Source: Verrucomicrobiota bacterium (lineage in GTDB: Bacteria > Verrucomicrobiota > Verrucomicrobiia > Opitutales > UBA953). From it: DNA of 64,000 nt. A program made the translations under genes and the position numbers. Below are positions 40,690 through 48,854 of this stretch, piece after piece; within the stretch, counting starts at the first letter, position 1, and each line of letters begins with the position of its first letter. Under the pieces are notes generated by a model. It searched no databases. It saw only the letters and a list, made by a program, of their open reading frames with translations, and had not been told where the DNA came from. The stretch is taken from assembly GCA_016871415.1 (NCBI GenBank), contig VHDL01000002.1, forward strand, positions 109,390-173,389, given 5' to 3'.

Positions 40690-42582
40690 TCAGGAGGACT
40701 TGCGTCGGCGGGACAGCGCGTAGACCAGGCCGAGCAGGGCGGCGAGCGCTGGACCGGCGACGAGGTTGAGGACCTGGAGGCGGCGGCCGAGCGCGTTCAC
40801 GTCCTCGCTGAGCCCGCGGCGGATGACGCGACGTTCCTCCGAGAGCCGGTCGACCTCGTCCTGGAATTTCTGCACTTCGCGCTGCATCTCGGTCGTGACG
40901 ACGAGCACGCCCTTCTGGACCCCGGATCCGCCGGTGCGGGACAGCTCGGTGATGCGGGCGTTGGCCTCCTCCAGCTTGCGCTCGATCTCGTCGAGCTTGG
41001 CCTGGTAGCGCATCGAGGCCTCGCGCTCGAGGGCGAGCACCTTCGTGAAGGGGCGGATCGAGGTGCCCTTGGAGCGCAGCTCCACCAGCTCCTCGCTGCC
41101 CGCGAGCGTCTCGAGCGCGCTGAGCGCGAAGGAGAGATTGTCATTGATGGCCTCCATCGCCACTTGGCCGCCGCCGATCTGCCGCTGACGCACCGTGAAC
41201 GGGTCGAGCATGAAGTCCGAGTCGGCCACGACGAGCAGCCGTCCCGGCTTCACGGACTCCTTCAGGTGTCCGTCGGCCTTGGGAGCGGGGACCGGCTTGC
41301 CGTCGGGGCCGGGGTCGGCCTTGGGCGGCCCGTCGGGGAAGGCGGAGGTGAACGTGCCCGTGACCGTGGCGGCCAGCACGCGCGCGCGTCCGTCGGGCTT
41401 GAAGGCCAGCGCCACCTTCTCGAACGGACCGGCGGTGGCCGAGGCCGTCGGGACCGAGCCGGCGCCCGGTCCGGTCAGCGAGACCAGCGGCGTCAGCTTT
41501 AGGCGCTTCTCCGCGCCCGAGATGAGCGCGAGTTCGCCGGCCTCCATGAAGCCGAGCTCCCGCAGGTCGCTGGTGAGCGGAGAGTCGGCCGCTAGGCCGG
41601 GCGGCGGCACCGAGAAGGCCGAGGGGTACTGCACCGGCTCGCCGCGGGAGCCGCGGATCGCGACCGAGTTGGCGGCGTCGCCCGAGACGCCCGCCATCTC
41701 GGCGTTGACGCCCCAGCCGCGGAGCAGCGCGGGGTCGCTCGCAGCGCCCATCGCCGCCATCGGGGCGACCATGAAGGGCATGCTGCCCTGCTGGAACTTC
41801 TGGAAGCGTGAGAGCGGGTCGGCGGCCACGAACACCGGGCCTCCGTTCATCAGGAACTGGTCGATCTGGTAGGCGAGCCCCTCGGCCAGGCCGAACGGGT
41901 GGATGAGCGCGACGACCTTCACGTCCTTGGGCAGCTCCGGCGTCTGGTTGCTGAGCGTCAGCACCTCGAACGTCTGTCCGAGCTCGGCGATGAGAAAGTC
42001 CGCGGGGCCTGACTGCTCGCCCTGCGGCGAGGGGGTGCCGCCGAGGGGCAGCCCGCTGATGATTGCGAGCTTGGGTCGCTCCAGCCGTGAGGCCGAGGCG
42101 ATTAGCTTGGTCACGTCGTACTCCAGGAAGCGCTCACGGGACGGGTCGAGCATCGGCACGGCCTTGACCGTGTCGGCCTGCGTGGCGGTGAGCCCCAGGT
42201 AGGCGGAGCCCTGCGGCGTGCGCATGGCGCCGAGCGCGTGGCGCTGGGCGCGCTGCTCCTCCTTGGTGTCGGGCCGCGGATCCGTGACCGTGAGGCGCAC
42301 CTTGCCGCCGGAGCGCGCGGCGTATTCGCGCAGCAGTGTCTCGACGCGGCGCGCGTAGCTCTCGAGGTAGGGGCGTAGCTTGACGTCGGAGCGGCTGGCG
42401 AAGAGCTCGAGCGTGACGGGCTCCTCGAGTCCGCGCACAACCTTGAGCGAGCCGGGCGAGAGCGTGAACGTGCGGTCTTCGGTCAGGTCCCGCCGCACGT
42501 CGACGGCGCCGAAGATCAGGTTGGCGAAGAAGGCCGCGGCCAGGACGGCGAAGGCGGCGATGAGGGCTTGGGTGCGTGACAT
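40690..42582 (-). CDS. GldG-like ABC transporter auxiliary protein
   Basis: 630 residues. It begins with a membrane helix (about 5-25), then DVRRDLTEDRTFTLSPGSLKVVRGLEEPV, the start of the GldG/IFT52-like domain, repeated Rossmann-like strands, a coiled segment (about 545-600) and a final membrane helix. GldG-type proteins partner with GldA/GldF ABC transporters. In Bacteroidetes these affect gliding, but elsewhere they are probably general polymer or lipid export or envelope systems. It is encoded between the permease and the DUF4340 gene. Confidence 0.85.
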   Translation of the reverse strand: MSRTQALIAAFAVLAAAFFANLIFGAVDVRRDLTEDRTFTLSPGSLKVVRGLEEPVTLELFASRSDVKLRPYLESYARRVETLLREYAARSGGKVRLTVTDPRPDTKEEQRAQRHALGAMRTPQGSAYLGLTATQADTVKAVPMLDPSRERFLEYDVTKLIASASRLERPKLAIISGLPLGGTPSPQGEQSGPADFLIAELGQTFEVLTLSNQTPELPKDVKVVALIHPFGLAEGLAYQIDQFLMNGGPVFVAADPLSRFQKFQQGSMPFMVAPMAAMGAASDPALLRGWGVNAEMAGVSGDAANSVAIRGSRGEPVQYPSAFSVPPPGLAADSPLTSDLRELGFMEAGELALISGAEKRLKLTPLVSLTGPGAGSVPTASATAGPFEKVALAFKPDGRARVLAATVTGTFTSAFPDGPPKADPGPDGKPVPAPKADGHLKESVKPGRLLVVADSDFMLDPFTVRQRQIGGGQVAMEAINDNLSFALSALETLAGSEELVELRSKGTSIRPFTKVLALEREASMRYQAKLDEIERKLEEANARITELSRTGGSGVQKGVLVVTTEMQREVQKFQDEVDRLSEERRVIRRGLSEDVNALGRRLQVLNLVAGPALAALLGLVYALSRRRKSS

Positions 42583-42598
42583 CTCGGGTTCCTCCGGT

Positions 42599-43357
42599 TC
42601 AGCGGCGTTCGATGACGATGGCGCTCAGCCCGAGCCCGGCGAAGGCGACGGACAGGAAGTAAGCGGCTGGACGGGCGTCCAGCAGCCCGAGCGTGAAGGG
42701 CTCCAGGTTGCGCCAGAGGCCGAGCCGGCGGACCTCGTCGACCGCGGCCGACCCGAGCGCTCCGGAGAGCAGTTCGTCGAAGACGCCGTAGCCGACCAGG
42801 ACGAGGATGAAGCAGCCGAGGAAGCCCGTGACGAAGGCGATGACCTGGCTGCGGGTGAGGGCGGAGGCGACCGCGGCCACGCCGAGGCAGGCGCCGGCGC
42901 AGAGCAGCGAGCCGACGTAGCCCGCAGCAATCACGCCCGCGTCGGGGTCGCCGAGCCAGCCGACCGTGAAGGCGACGGGCAGGGTGATGACCAGCGCACA
43001 GGCGAGGAAGAGCCAGGCGGCCAGGAACTTGCCGAGCGCGGCTTGCCAGACCGTGACCGGCCAGGTGAGCAGCAGCTCCAGCGTGCCCTGTCGGCGCTCC
43101 TCCGCCCAGAGCCGGGCGCCGGCCGCGGGGGCGAGGAAGGCCCAGAGCCAAGGATGATAGAGGAAGAAGCGGTCCAGGCTGGCGACGCCGGACTCGTAGA
43201 GCCCGCCCACGAAGAATGCGAGCGACACCGCGAAGGCGTTGAAGACGGCGAGGAAAACGTAGGCGAGGGGCGTGCGGAAGAAGCCGGCGAACTCGCGGCG
43301 CAGCACCGCGCGAAAGGCGGCGGCTACGGGGGGTCGGGCGGAGGGGGCTGCGTTCAT
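42599..43357 (-). CDS. ABC transporter permease, GldF-like
   Basis: 252 residues with six hydrophobic segments. It opens RAVLRREFAGFFRTPLAYVFLAVF, and the segment WAEERRQGTLELLLTWPVT is typical of ABC-2 type permeases of the GldF or NosY kind. It would form the membrane pore with the ATPase encoded next upstream on the transcript. It precedes the GldG-like gene by 16 bases. The substrate is unknown. Confidence 0.88.
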   Translation of the reverse strand: MNAAPSARPPVAAAFRAVLRREFAGFFRTPLAYVFLAVFNAFAVSLAFFVGGLYESGVASLDRFFLYHPWLWAFLAPAAGARLWAEERRQGTLELLLTWPVTVWQAALGKFLAAWLFLACALVITLPVAFTVGWLGDPDAGVIAAGYVGSLLCAGACLGVAAVASALTRSQVIAFVTGFLGCFILVLVGYGVFDELLSGALGSAAVDEVRRLGLWRNLEPFTLGLLDARPAAYFLSVAFAGLGLSAIVIERR

Positions 43358-43370
43358 GGAAGGGGGCGGT

Positions 43371-44075
43371 TTAGGCGGTGAACTGACGGAAGACGGCGTT
43401 GAGGTCGGCGCCGCGGGCGAGGAACTTCTCGCGCGACTCGTCGCAGCGGATCTCGCCGCGCGCGATGACGATCACGCGCGTGCAGAGCTCCCCGACTTCC
43501 TCGAGGATGTGGGTGGAGACGATGACGGCCTTACGGGCGGCCATGTCCTTGAGGATGCGGCGCACTTCGTGCTTCTGGTTCGGGTCGAGTCCGTCCGTCG
43601 GCTCGTCAAGGATGAGGGTCTCGGGGTCGTGGATGACGGCCTGGGCGAAGCCCACGCGCATGCGGTAGCCCTTGGAGAGCGTGTCCACGTCCTGTCCGGC
43701 GACCTCGCCGAGCCGGCAGAGATCGAGCGTGGCCCGCACGCGCTCGGCGGCGTCGTCCAGCCCGCGGAGGTCAGCGGCGAAGCGGAGGAACTCGCGCACG
43801 GTCATCTCGCCGTAGGCGGGGGCGCCTTCCGGCGAGTAGCCCAGGCGGCGCTTGGCTTCGACCGGATCGTCGGCGACGTCCAGGCCGGCCACGGAGGCCG
43901 AGCCGGCGTCGGCGCGCAGGTGTCCGGTGAGGAGCTTCATCGTGGTGGACTTGCCGGCCCCGTTGGGTCCGAGGAATCCCACGACTTCGCCGCGGTCCAC
44001 GGCGAAGGAGACGTCGCGCACGGCGAGGAGCTCGCCGTAGGCCTTGCGGAGGTTTTTCGCTTCGATGAGTGCCAT
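43371..44075 (-). CDS. ABC transporter ATP-binding protein, GldA-like
   Basis: 234 residues from ATG at 44075 (MALIEAKNLRKAYGE); the longer open frame is a shadow across mscS. Walker [11 protein letters not shown], signature LSKGYRMRVGFAQA, Walker B LILDEPTDGLDP and the H-loop STHIL are intact. The signature is LSKGY instead of LSGGQ, a variant common in the NosF or GldA group. It powers the permease encoded 13 bases downstream, and starts 14 bases after the mscS gene ends. Confidence 0.92.
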   Translation of the reverse strand: MALIEAKNLRKAYGELLAVRDVSFAVDRGEVVGFLGPNGAGKSTTMKLLTGHLRADAGSASVAGLDVADDPVEAKRRLGYSPEGAPAYGEMTVREFLRFAADLRGLDDAAERVRATLDLCRLGEVAGQDVDTLSKGYRMRVGFAQAVIHDPETLILDEPTDGLDPNQKHEVRRILKDMAARKAVIVSTHILEEVGELCTRVIVIARGEIRCDESREKFLARGADLNAVFRQFTA

Positions 44076-44089
44076 GAGGGGAAGGTCGT

Positions 44090-45163
44090 TCAGCGCTGCT
44101 GGGGGGTGCCCTGGACCGCGAGGCGGATGCCGGCCTCCTGCAGCTTTTCGGCGATGCGCACCGTGAGGCGCTGGTGGAAGTCGAGCTGCCGGCGCAGGTC
44201 CGCCGGGTAGTACCAGTAGATGCAGCGCACGTTCACCGACCACTCCGCGAGCTCCAGCACGCTGACCAGCGGCGGGTGGCGGGGGTCGGAGCCCTCGTGC
44301 CCCTCCAGTGCCTTCCGCACGATATCGGCCGCCTGAAGGACCTGCTCGGCCGGCGTGTTCGTCTCGAGGCGCACGAGCTCGAGCGCGCGGATGAAGTCGC
44401 GGCGGGACAGGTTGACGATTGACCGGTTGGCCAGGTCGCTGTTCGGGATGGTGAGCGTCTGTCCGTCGTTGAGCTCGATGGTGGTGGAACGCAGGCCGAG
44501 CGCGCGGACCTTGCCCTCGTGCGAGCCGGTGTTGATGATGTCCCCGAGCGTGAAGGGCTGGTCCACGATGAGCATGACCGCGCCAAAGACGTTCTTGAGC
44601 GTGTCCTGCGAGGCGAAGGCGATGCCGATGCCGCCCGCCGCCAGCAGGCCGAGGATTGACCTCGAGATCTCGGGGTCGATGATGGAGACGGCCTTTACGC
44701 CGCCGACGAGGACGACCGCGATGCGCGTGACGGTGGCCAGCATGGGGACCAGCACGTCGTCGAGTTTGTTGTCGGTTCGGTTGGCGAGCTTCTGGGCCCA
44801 GGCGATGGGCACGGCGACCATCTGGAAGACGGACGCGGTGTGGGCGAGGGACACCAGCAGCTCGATGGCGCGCCCGGCGAGGACTTCGTAATGCGCGGGG
44901 ATGAGCCCCGGGTTGTGGTTCTCGTAGAAGAAGAGCGTGTAGGCGGGGATGAGGTACTGCAGGGAACGTCCGACGGCGGCGATCAGCGCCTCGATGACCG
45001 GGCTGCGGCGGAAGAGGCCAGAGATCCATCCCAGGACGCGCTTCGAGGCCCAGCCGACGGCGGCGCCCGCGACGATGTAGGCGAGGGCCATGGCGATGAG
45101 GTTGGTGTCGAGTGGCGCCGTGGCGGCCGCGGCGGCGGGCTCAGTCTGTGCGAACAGGGTCAT
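44090..45163 (-). CDS. MscS-family mechanosensitive channel
   Basis: 357 residues from ATG at 45163 (MTLFAQTE). An N-terminal hydrophobic region is followed by the pore helix LLAAGGIGIAFASQDTLKN and the beta domain (AVMLIVDQPFTLGDIINTG), then TIPNSDLANRSI. These are the defining MscS motifs of small-conductance tension-gated channels. A cytoplasmic vestibule domain closes the protein. It lies upstream of the Gld-like ABC genes on the same strand and diverges from trpS. Confidence 0.9.
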   Translation of the reverse strand: MTLFAQTEPAAAAATAPLDTNLIAMALAYIVAGAAVGWASKRVLGWISGLFRRSPVIEALIAAVGRSLQYLIPAYTLFFYENHNPGLIPAHYEVLAGRAIELLVSLAHTASVFQMVAVPIAWAQKLANRTDNKLDDVLVPMLATVTRIAVVLVGGVKAVSIIDPEISRSILGLLAAGGIGIAFASQDTLKNVFGAVMLIVDQPFTLGDIINTGSHEGKVRALGLRSTTIELNDGQTLTIPNSDLANRSIVNLSRRDFIRALELVRLETNTPAEQVLQAADIVRKALEGHEGSDPRHPPLVSVLELAEWSVNVRCIYWYYPADLRRQLDFHQRLTVRIAEKLQEAGIRLAVQGTPQQR

Positions 45164-45279
45164 GCGGGTCGCGGGGGAGGGACCGATGGGCTTAGCCGGG
45201 TGCCGTCCTGATTTCAAGCGTCGCCGAACGCCCAATCCGCTTGAAGCGGGGGAGGGGCTCCGCCACGCTGGTTCGAGGC

Positions 45280-46299
45280 ATGAGCGAATCCCCAGAAAAG
45301 CCCTCCGGCCGGCCCGTGGTGCTCACCTGCGCGCAGCCGACCGGGACGCTCCATTTGGGCAACTATCTGGGGGCGGTCCTGAACTGGGGCCGCATGCAGG
45401 ACGACCATCAGTGCTACTTTGGCATCGTGGACCAGCACGCCATCACCGTGCCCACGGTGCCGGCGGAGCTCCGGGAGAACACCTATTCCTGCCTGGCCCA
45501 GTACGTGGCCTGCGGCCTGGATCCGGCCCGCAGCCGCCTCTTCGTGCAGTCCCACGTCCTCGGCCACACCGAGCTAGCCTGGGTGCTGGGCTGCCTCTGC
45601 CCGCTGGGGCAGCTGGAGCGCATGACCCAGTTCAAGGACAAGTCGCGCAAGCAGCGGAGCGTCGACGCCGGACTGCTTTACTACCCGGTGCTGATGGCCG
45701 CGGACATCCTGCTCTACAACGCCTCGCTCGTGCCGGTGGGCGACGACCAGAAGCAGCACCTCGAACTGGCCCGGGACCTGGCCCAGAAGTTCAATCACCG
45801 CTACTCGGAGACCTTCCGCGTGCCCGAGCCCTTCATCTCCAAGGTCGCCTCCCGCATCATGTCGCTGCAGGATCCTGGGGCTAAGATGTCCAAGTCCGAC
45901 CCCAACCACGCCGCCACGGTCTTCATCACCGACCGGCCGGAGGACGTGCGCCGCAAGATCATGTCGGCGGTCACGGACTCGGGGTCCGAGGTCCGCGCCG
46001 GGGACGACAAGCCCGGCGTGACCAACCTACTCTCCATCCTGTCCGCCTGCACGGGGCGTCCGGTGGCCGCTCTCGAATCCGAGTTCTCCGGCAAGGGCTA
46101 CGGCGACTTCAAGAAGACCGTCGCCGCCGCGGTCGTCGCCACGCTCGATCCCGTCCGGATCCGGTACGACGAGCTCATCAAGGACAAGGGCGAGCTCACG
46201 CGCATCCTCAAGGCCGGCGCCGAGCAGGCGCAGGCGACCGCCTTCCGCACGCTCTCCAAGGTCCACCGCAAGGTGGGCTTCGTGGAGCGGCCCCGCTGA
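45280..46299 (+). CDS. trpS: Tryptophan--tRNA ligase
   Basis: 339 residues from ATG at 45280; the in-frame ATG at 45241 is less likely. This class I synthetase charges tRNA-Trp. The HIGH-type motif is TGTLHLGNY (about 21-29) and the KMSKS motif is AKMSKSD. PVLMAADILLY and VPVGDDQKQHLELAR are typical TrpRS segments. No T-box leader is visible in the 116 bases before it. It diverges from mscS and is followed after 15 bases by a membrane coiled-coil protein gene. Confidence 0.96.
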   Translation: MSESPEKPSGRPVVLTCAQPTGTLHLGNYLGAVLNWGRMQDDHQCYFGIVDQHAITVPTVPAELRENTYSCLAQYVACGLDPARSRLFVQSHVLGHTELAWVLGCLCPLGQLERMTQFKDKSRKQRSVDAGLLYYPVLMAADILLYNASLVPVGDDQKQHLELARDLAQKFNHRYSETFRVPEPFISKVASRIMSLQDPGAKMSKSDPNHAATVFITDRPEDVRRKIMSAVTDSGSEVRAGDDKPGVTNLLSILSACTGRPVAALESEFSGKGYGDFKKTVAAAVVATLDPVRIRYDELIKDKGELTRILKAGAEQAQATAFRTLSKVHRKVGFVERPR

Positions 46300-46314
46300 A
46301 CCTTCCTCCGACCC

Positions 46315-47370
46315 ATGCTCACCCGTGACCTTGAAAAGCTCCTGAAAGAGAAATGGTTCCTCGTGGCCGCCGACTTCATCGCCGTCGTCGCCGTGCTCAG
46401 CCTCGGGCTGGACCCCCATGACCCCTACGAAGGCTTCCTCGCCGTGCTGGGCATCCTCGGCGCCTCGCTCATCGTCGTGGTGCCGGTGATGCAGGACGGC
46501 GACGGCCGCGCCGAGCGTCTCGCCGAACAGGCGCGCCTCCGGACCGCGCTTAAGGAGGAGATTGACCAGCTGCGCGACGACTTCCGCACGGGCGTGGAGG
46601 CCGCCGCCCGCCGCGCCGCCGACGCCGAGGCCGGAGCGCGTAAGGGGGGCGAGGCCGCCGCGGCGGCCGTCGCCCAGCGCGCTTCATCCGAGATCAACGC
46701 GCTCAAGTCGGCGTTGGAAGGCCTCAAGGGCGAACTCACGACGTTGTCGCAGTCGCTGGAGGACAAGCGGGCCGACGACGAGCTCAACGCCCGCATCGAC
46801 TCCCTCGCCGCCGCCGTGCGCGGCGTCGTCGCCGACGTTGAGGAGGTCTCCTCGGAATTCACGCTCCTGAAGGAGAAGGCCCCTTCGTCCGAGGACATCG
46901 TTAAGGACGTGAGGAAGGAGCTCAAGAAGTCTGCATCCGCGCTCGCCGAGCGTATCGATGACCTCGCCGGCCGCGTCGAGGCGCTCGCCGCGCGCGCTCC
47001 GTCCCCCGCCGCGCCCGTCCCGCCTCAGGCCGAGGCCGACCCCGGACTTTTCGAAGAGGAGCCTGGAGAGGAGGCTCCTGCGCCCACGGCGAAGGCGGCC
47101 GAAGGGCAGGGCACCGCCCTCACCATCAACCTGATGATCGGCATCGGCAACAAGCCGTTCGTGCGCGGCAGCGGGCCCGGGCTCAGCGCCGACAAGGGCG
47201 TCCCCATGAACTTCCTAGGCATCGGCCGCTGGCAGTGGACCTGTCCTCAGCCGGACGCGGCGGCCACGGTCGAAGTCTGGAAGAATGACCAGACTCCCCT
47301 GGGCGAGCCGGTCCATCTCCCGGGAGGCGAGCCGGTGGAGCTGGACGAAGGGCATTTCGGCGGGGCCTGA
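46315..47370 (+). CDS. Membrane-anchored coiled-coil protein with conserved-looking C-terminal domain
   Basis: 351 residues. Two hydrophobic segments (about 14-32 and 41-60) are followed by a long Ala/Glu/Lys/Arg-rich coiled coil (about 65-230) that resembles chromosome-partition or envelope-spanning proteins, and a Pro-rich linker. A compact C-terminal region (about 265-351) includes NLMIGIGNKPFVRGSGPGLS and NFLGIGRWQWTCP. I do not recognise it as a named family. It lies 15 bases after trpS and 2 bases before a secreted protein gene that may be its partner. Confidence 0.65.
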   Translation: MLTRDLEKLLKEKWFLVAADFIAVVAVLSLGLDPHDPYEGFLAVLGILGASLIVVVPVMQDGDGRAERLAEQARLRTALKEEIDQLRDDFRTGVEAAARRAADAEAGARKGGEAAAAAVAQRASSEINALKSALEGLKGELTTLSQSLEDKRADDELNARIDSLAAAVRGVVADVEEVSSEFTLLKEKAPSSEDIVKDVRKELKKSASALAERIDDLAGRVEALAARAPSPAAPVPPQAEADPGLFEEEPGEEAPAPTAKAAEGQGTALTINLMIGIGNKPFVRGSGPGLSADKGVPMNFLGIGRWQWTCPQPDAAATVEVWKNDQTPLGEPVHLPGGEPVELDEGHFGGA

Positions 47371-47372
47371 GC

Positions 47373-48455
47373 ATGCCGAGGGCGCGGATGATCGGCTTGC
47401 TGCTGTCCGTTTGGGCCGTGGGCGCTTCCGCCGCCGAACCGCCGCCGCCAGAGCCCCCCCGCGTCTTCTTCGCCGAGCCCCGCATCGCCACCGTCGTCGG
47501 CGAGCGTCAGCCCGAGGTCAGTTTCGCAATGGCTCACCTGTCGGCCCTCGACCGCTATCTTGAATATGTCGTCGGCGCCGCGCCGTCGCAGGGCTCGGGC
47601 GCCCGTGTCGAGCTCGCGGACGTCGTCGGCCGGCCCGACGTGGACGCACGGGCTGCGGCCGGACACATGCTGATCGTCGTCCGACCGGGGGAGACGCTGG
47701 CCTTCGCCGATCGCTGCGCCGAGGCGGCCGCCCGCGCCTGGCTGGGCCGCGTCGCGCTCTCGGCCGGCGTCGCGCCGGCCGCTGAGCCGTGGCTCGTGCA
47801 GGCTCTCGCCGCCGAGTCCCTCGTGCAGCTGCGACCCGCGCTGGCCGACCTCTGGCTGCGTGAGGCCTCCCTTTCGCCCGCGCCCGCCTACGCCGAACTG
47901 GCCGCGGGCAGGGCCTCCATGCGTGAGGCGTTCCTGCTCTGGCGCTGCCTCAGGCAGGAGTTATCGGGTCCCGAGGCCGTCGCCGCGCTCCCGGAGATGG
48001 CCCGCGGCCGGAGGTTCGCCGCGTTGCTCGCCGCCCGGTCGCGCGACCCCGAGGCGTGGTGGCCGTTGCGCCGGTCGGAGCTCTTGCTGTCGCGCTCCCC
48101 CGTCTCCCTCGGCATGAGGGAGTCCTCCGAGGCCTTGGACGACATCGCCGCGTTCGTCTTCGATCTAGGCGCCGGAGACGCCGTGTTCACGGGACCGGAG
48201 CTCGTGCCGCACCGGCGGCTCGCGGCCGTCAGGCAGGGCGTCGAGACGCGCCTCCGCGGACTTCGCCGCGAAATCATCCGGCAGAATCCCGTCTACCACA
48301 ACGCCTGGCGTTCGCTGGGCCTCTGGCTCGAACGTTTCCAGGACGCCGAGCCCGTCGAGCTCGAGGCGCTCTGGCGCCAGTTCGAGCGGGAGAGGAAGGA
48401 CGCAAGGTCCCTCCAGTACGAGGTCGAGACAGCGCTCAGGGCCGCGGGCGGCTGA
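47373..48455 (+). CDS. Secreted hypothetical protein
   Basis: 360 residues (an ATG at 47388 gives 355). The N-terminus is a signal peptide ending near ASAAEP. The mature part is rich in Ala, Arg, Leu and Glu, mostly helical, with a segment resembling a repeat or TPR-like scaffold (AFLLWRCLRQELSGPEAV and later LERFQDAEPVELEALWRQF). No catalytic motif is apparent. The gene starts 2 bases after the coiled-coil protein gene and probably shares its transcript. Function unknown. Confidence 0.6.
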   Translation: MPRARMIGLLLSVWAVGASAAEPPPPEPPRVFFAEPRIATVVGERQPEVSFAMAHLSALDRYLEYVVGAAPSQGSGARVELADVVGRPDVDARAAAGHMLIVVRPGETLAFADRCAEAAARAWLGRVALSAGVAPAAEPWLVQALAAESLVQLRPALADLWLREASLSPAPAYAELAAGRASMREAFLLWRCLRQELSGPEAVAALPEMARGRRFAALLAARSRDPEAWWPLRRSELLLSRSPVSLGMRESSEALDDIAAFVFDLGAGDAVFTGPELVPHRRLAAVRQGVETRLRGLRREIIRQNPVYHNAWRSLGLWLERFQDAEPVELEALWRQFERERKDARSLQYEVETALRAAGG

Positions 48456-48456
48456 A

Positions 48457-48723
48457 TCAGCGGCCATCCCCGCGAGGGCTCACGGTCTTCTGCAGCATCT
48501 GGTCGGCCAGGGTGACGCGGAAGAGCGAGAGGGCGAGCCACAGCACGCCGGAAAGGCAGGCGGAGCAGTAGGCTGCGCCGAGGAGGACGGCGGTTGGGCC
48601 GGATTCGGACCAGGGGACGTGCTTCTTAAGCACACCGGTCATCCACACGAAGAAGACGGCGGTGATCACCAGGTCGATGATGACTCCCTGACGGGTGACC
48701 AGCTTGGGCTTCATGTTGTCCAT
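48457..48723 (-). CDS. Two-helix membrane hypothetical protein
   Basis: 88 residues from ATG at 48723 (MDNMKPKLVTRQG), with two membrane helices (about 14-29 and 40-65) and a short polar tail. The upstream in-frame extension lacks support. It converges with the preceding secreted protein gene and diverges from ileS. I recognise no family. It contains two cysteines in the second helix (AYCSACLSG). Confidence 0.55.
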   Translation of the reverse strand: MDNMKPKLVTRQGVIIDLVITAVFFVWMTGVLKKHVPWSESGPTAVLLGAAYCSACLSGVLWLALSLFRVTLADQMLQKTVSPRGDGR

Positions 48724-48854
48724 GGGGCTTCCATTGGGTGGACCGCCCGTCCGCCTGTCAATCCGCCGCATCTAATCCCTTGCCACCGAGGGTGGGCCGT
48801 TCACCCTGCCGGCCTCGGAGGCCCGCGTCAGGCGCCGGTTTCTCTGTAATAAAC

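Noticed and set aside
48724..48854. T-box leader upstream of ileS
   Set aside because: The region is too short and lacks the conserved T-box sequence and terminator pairing.
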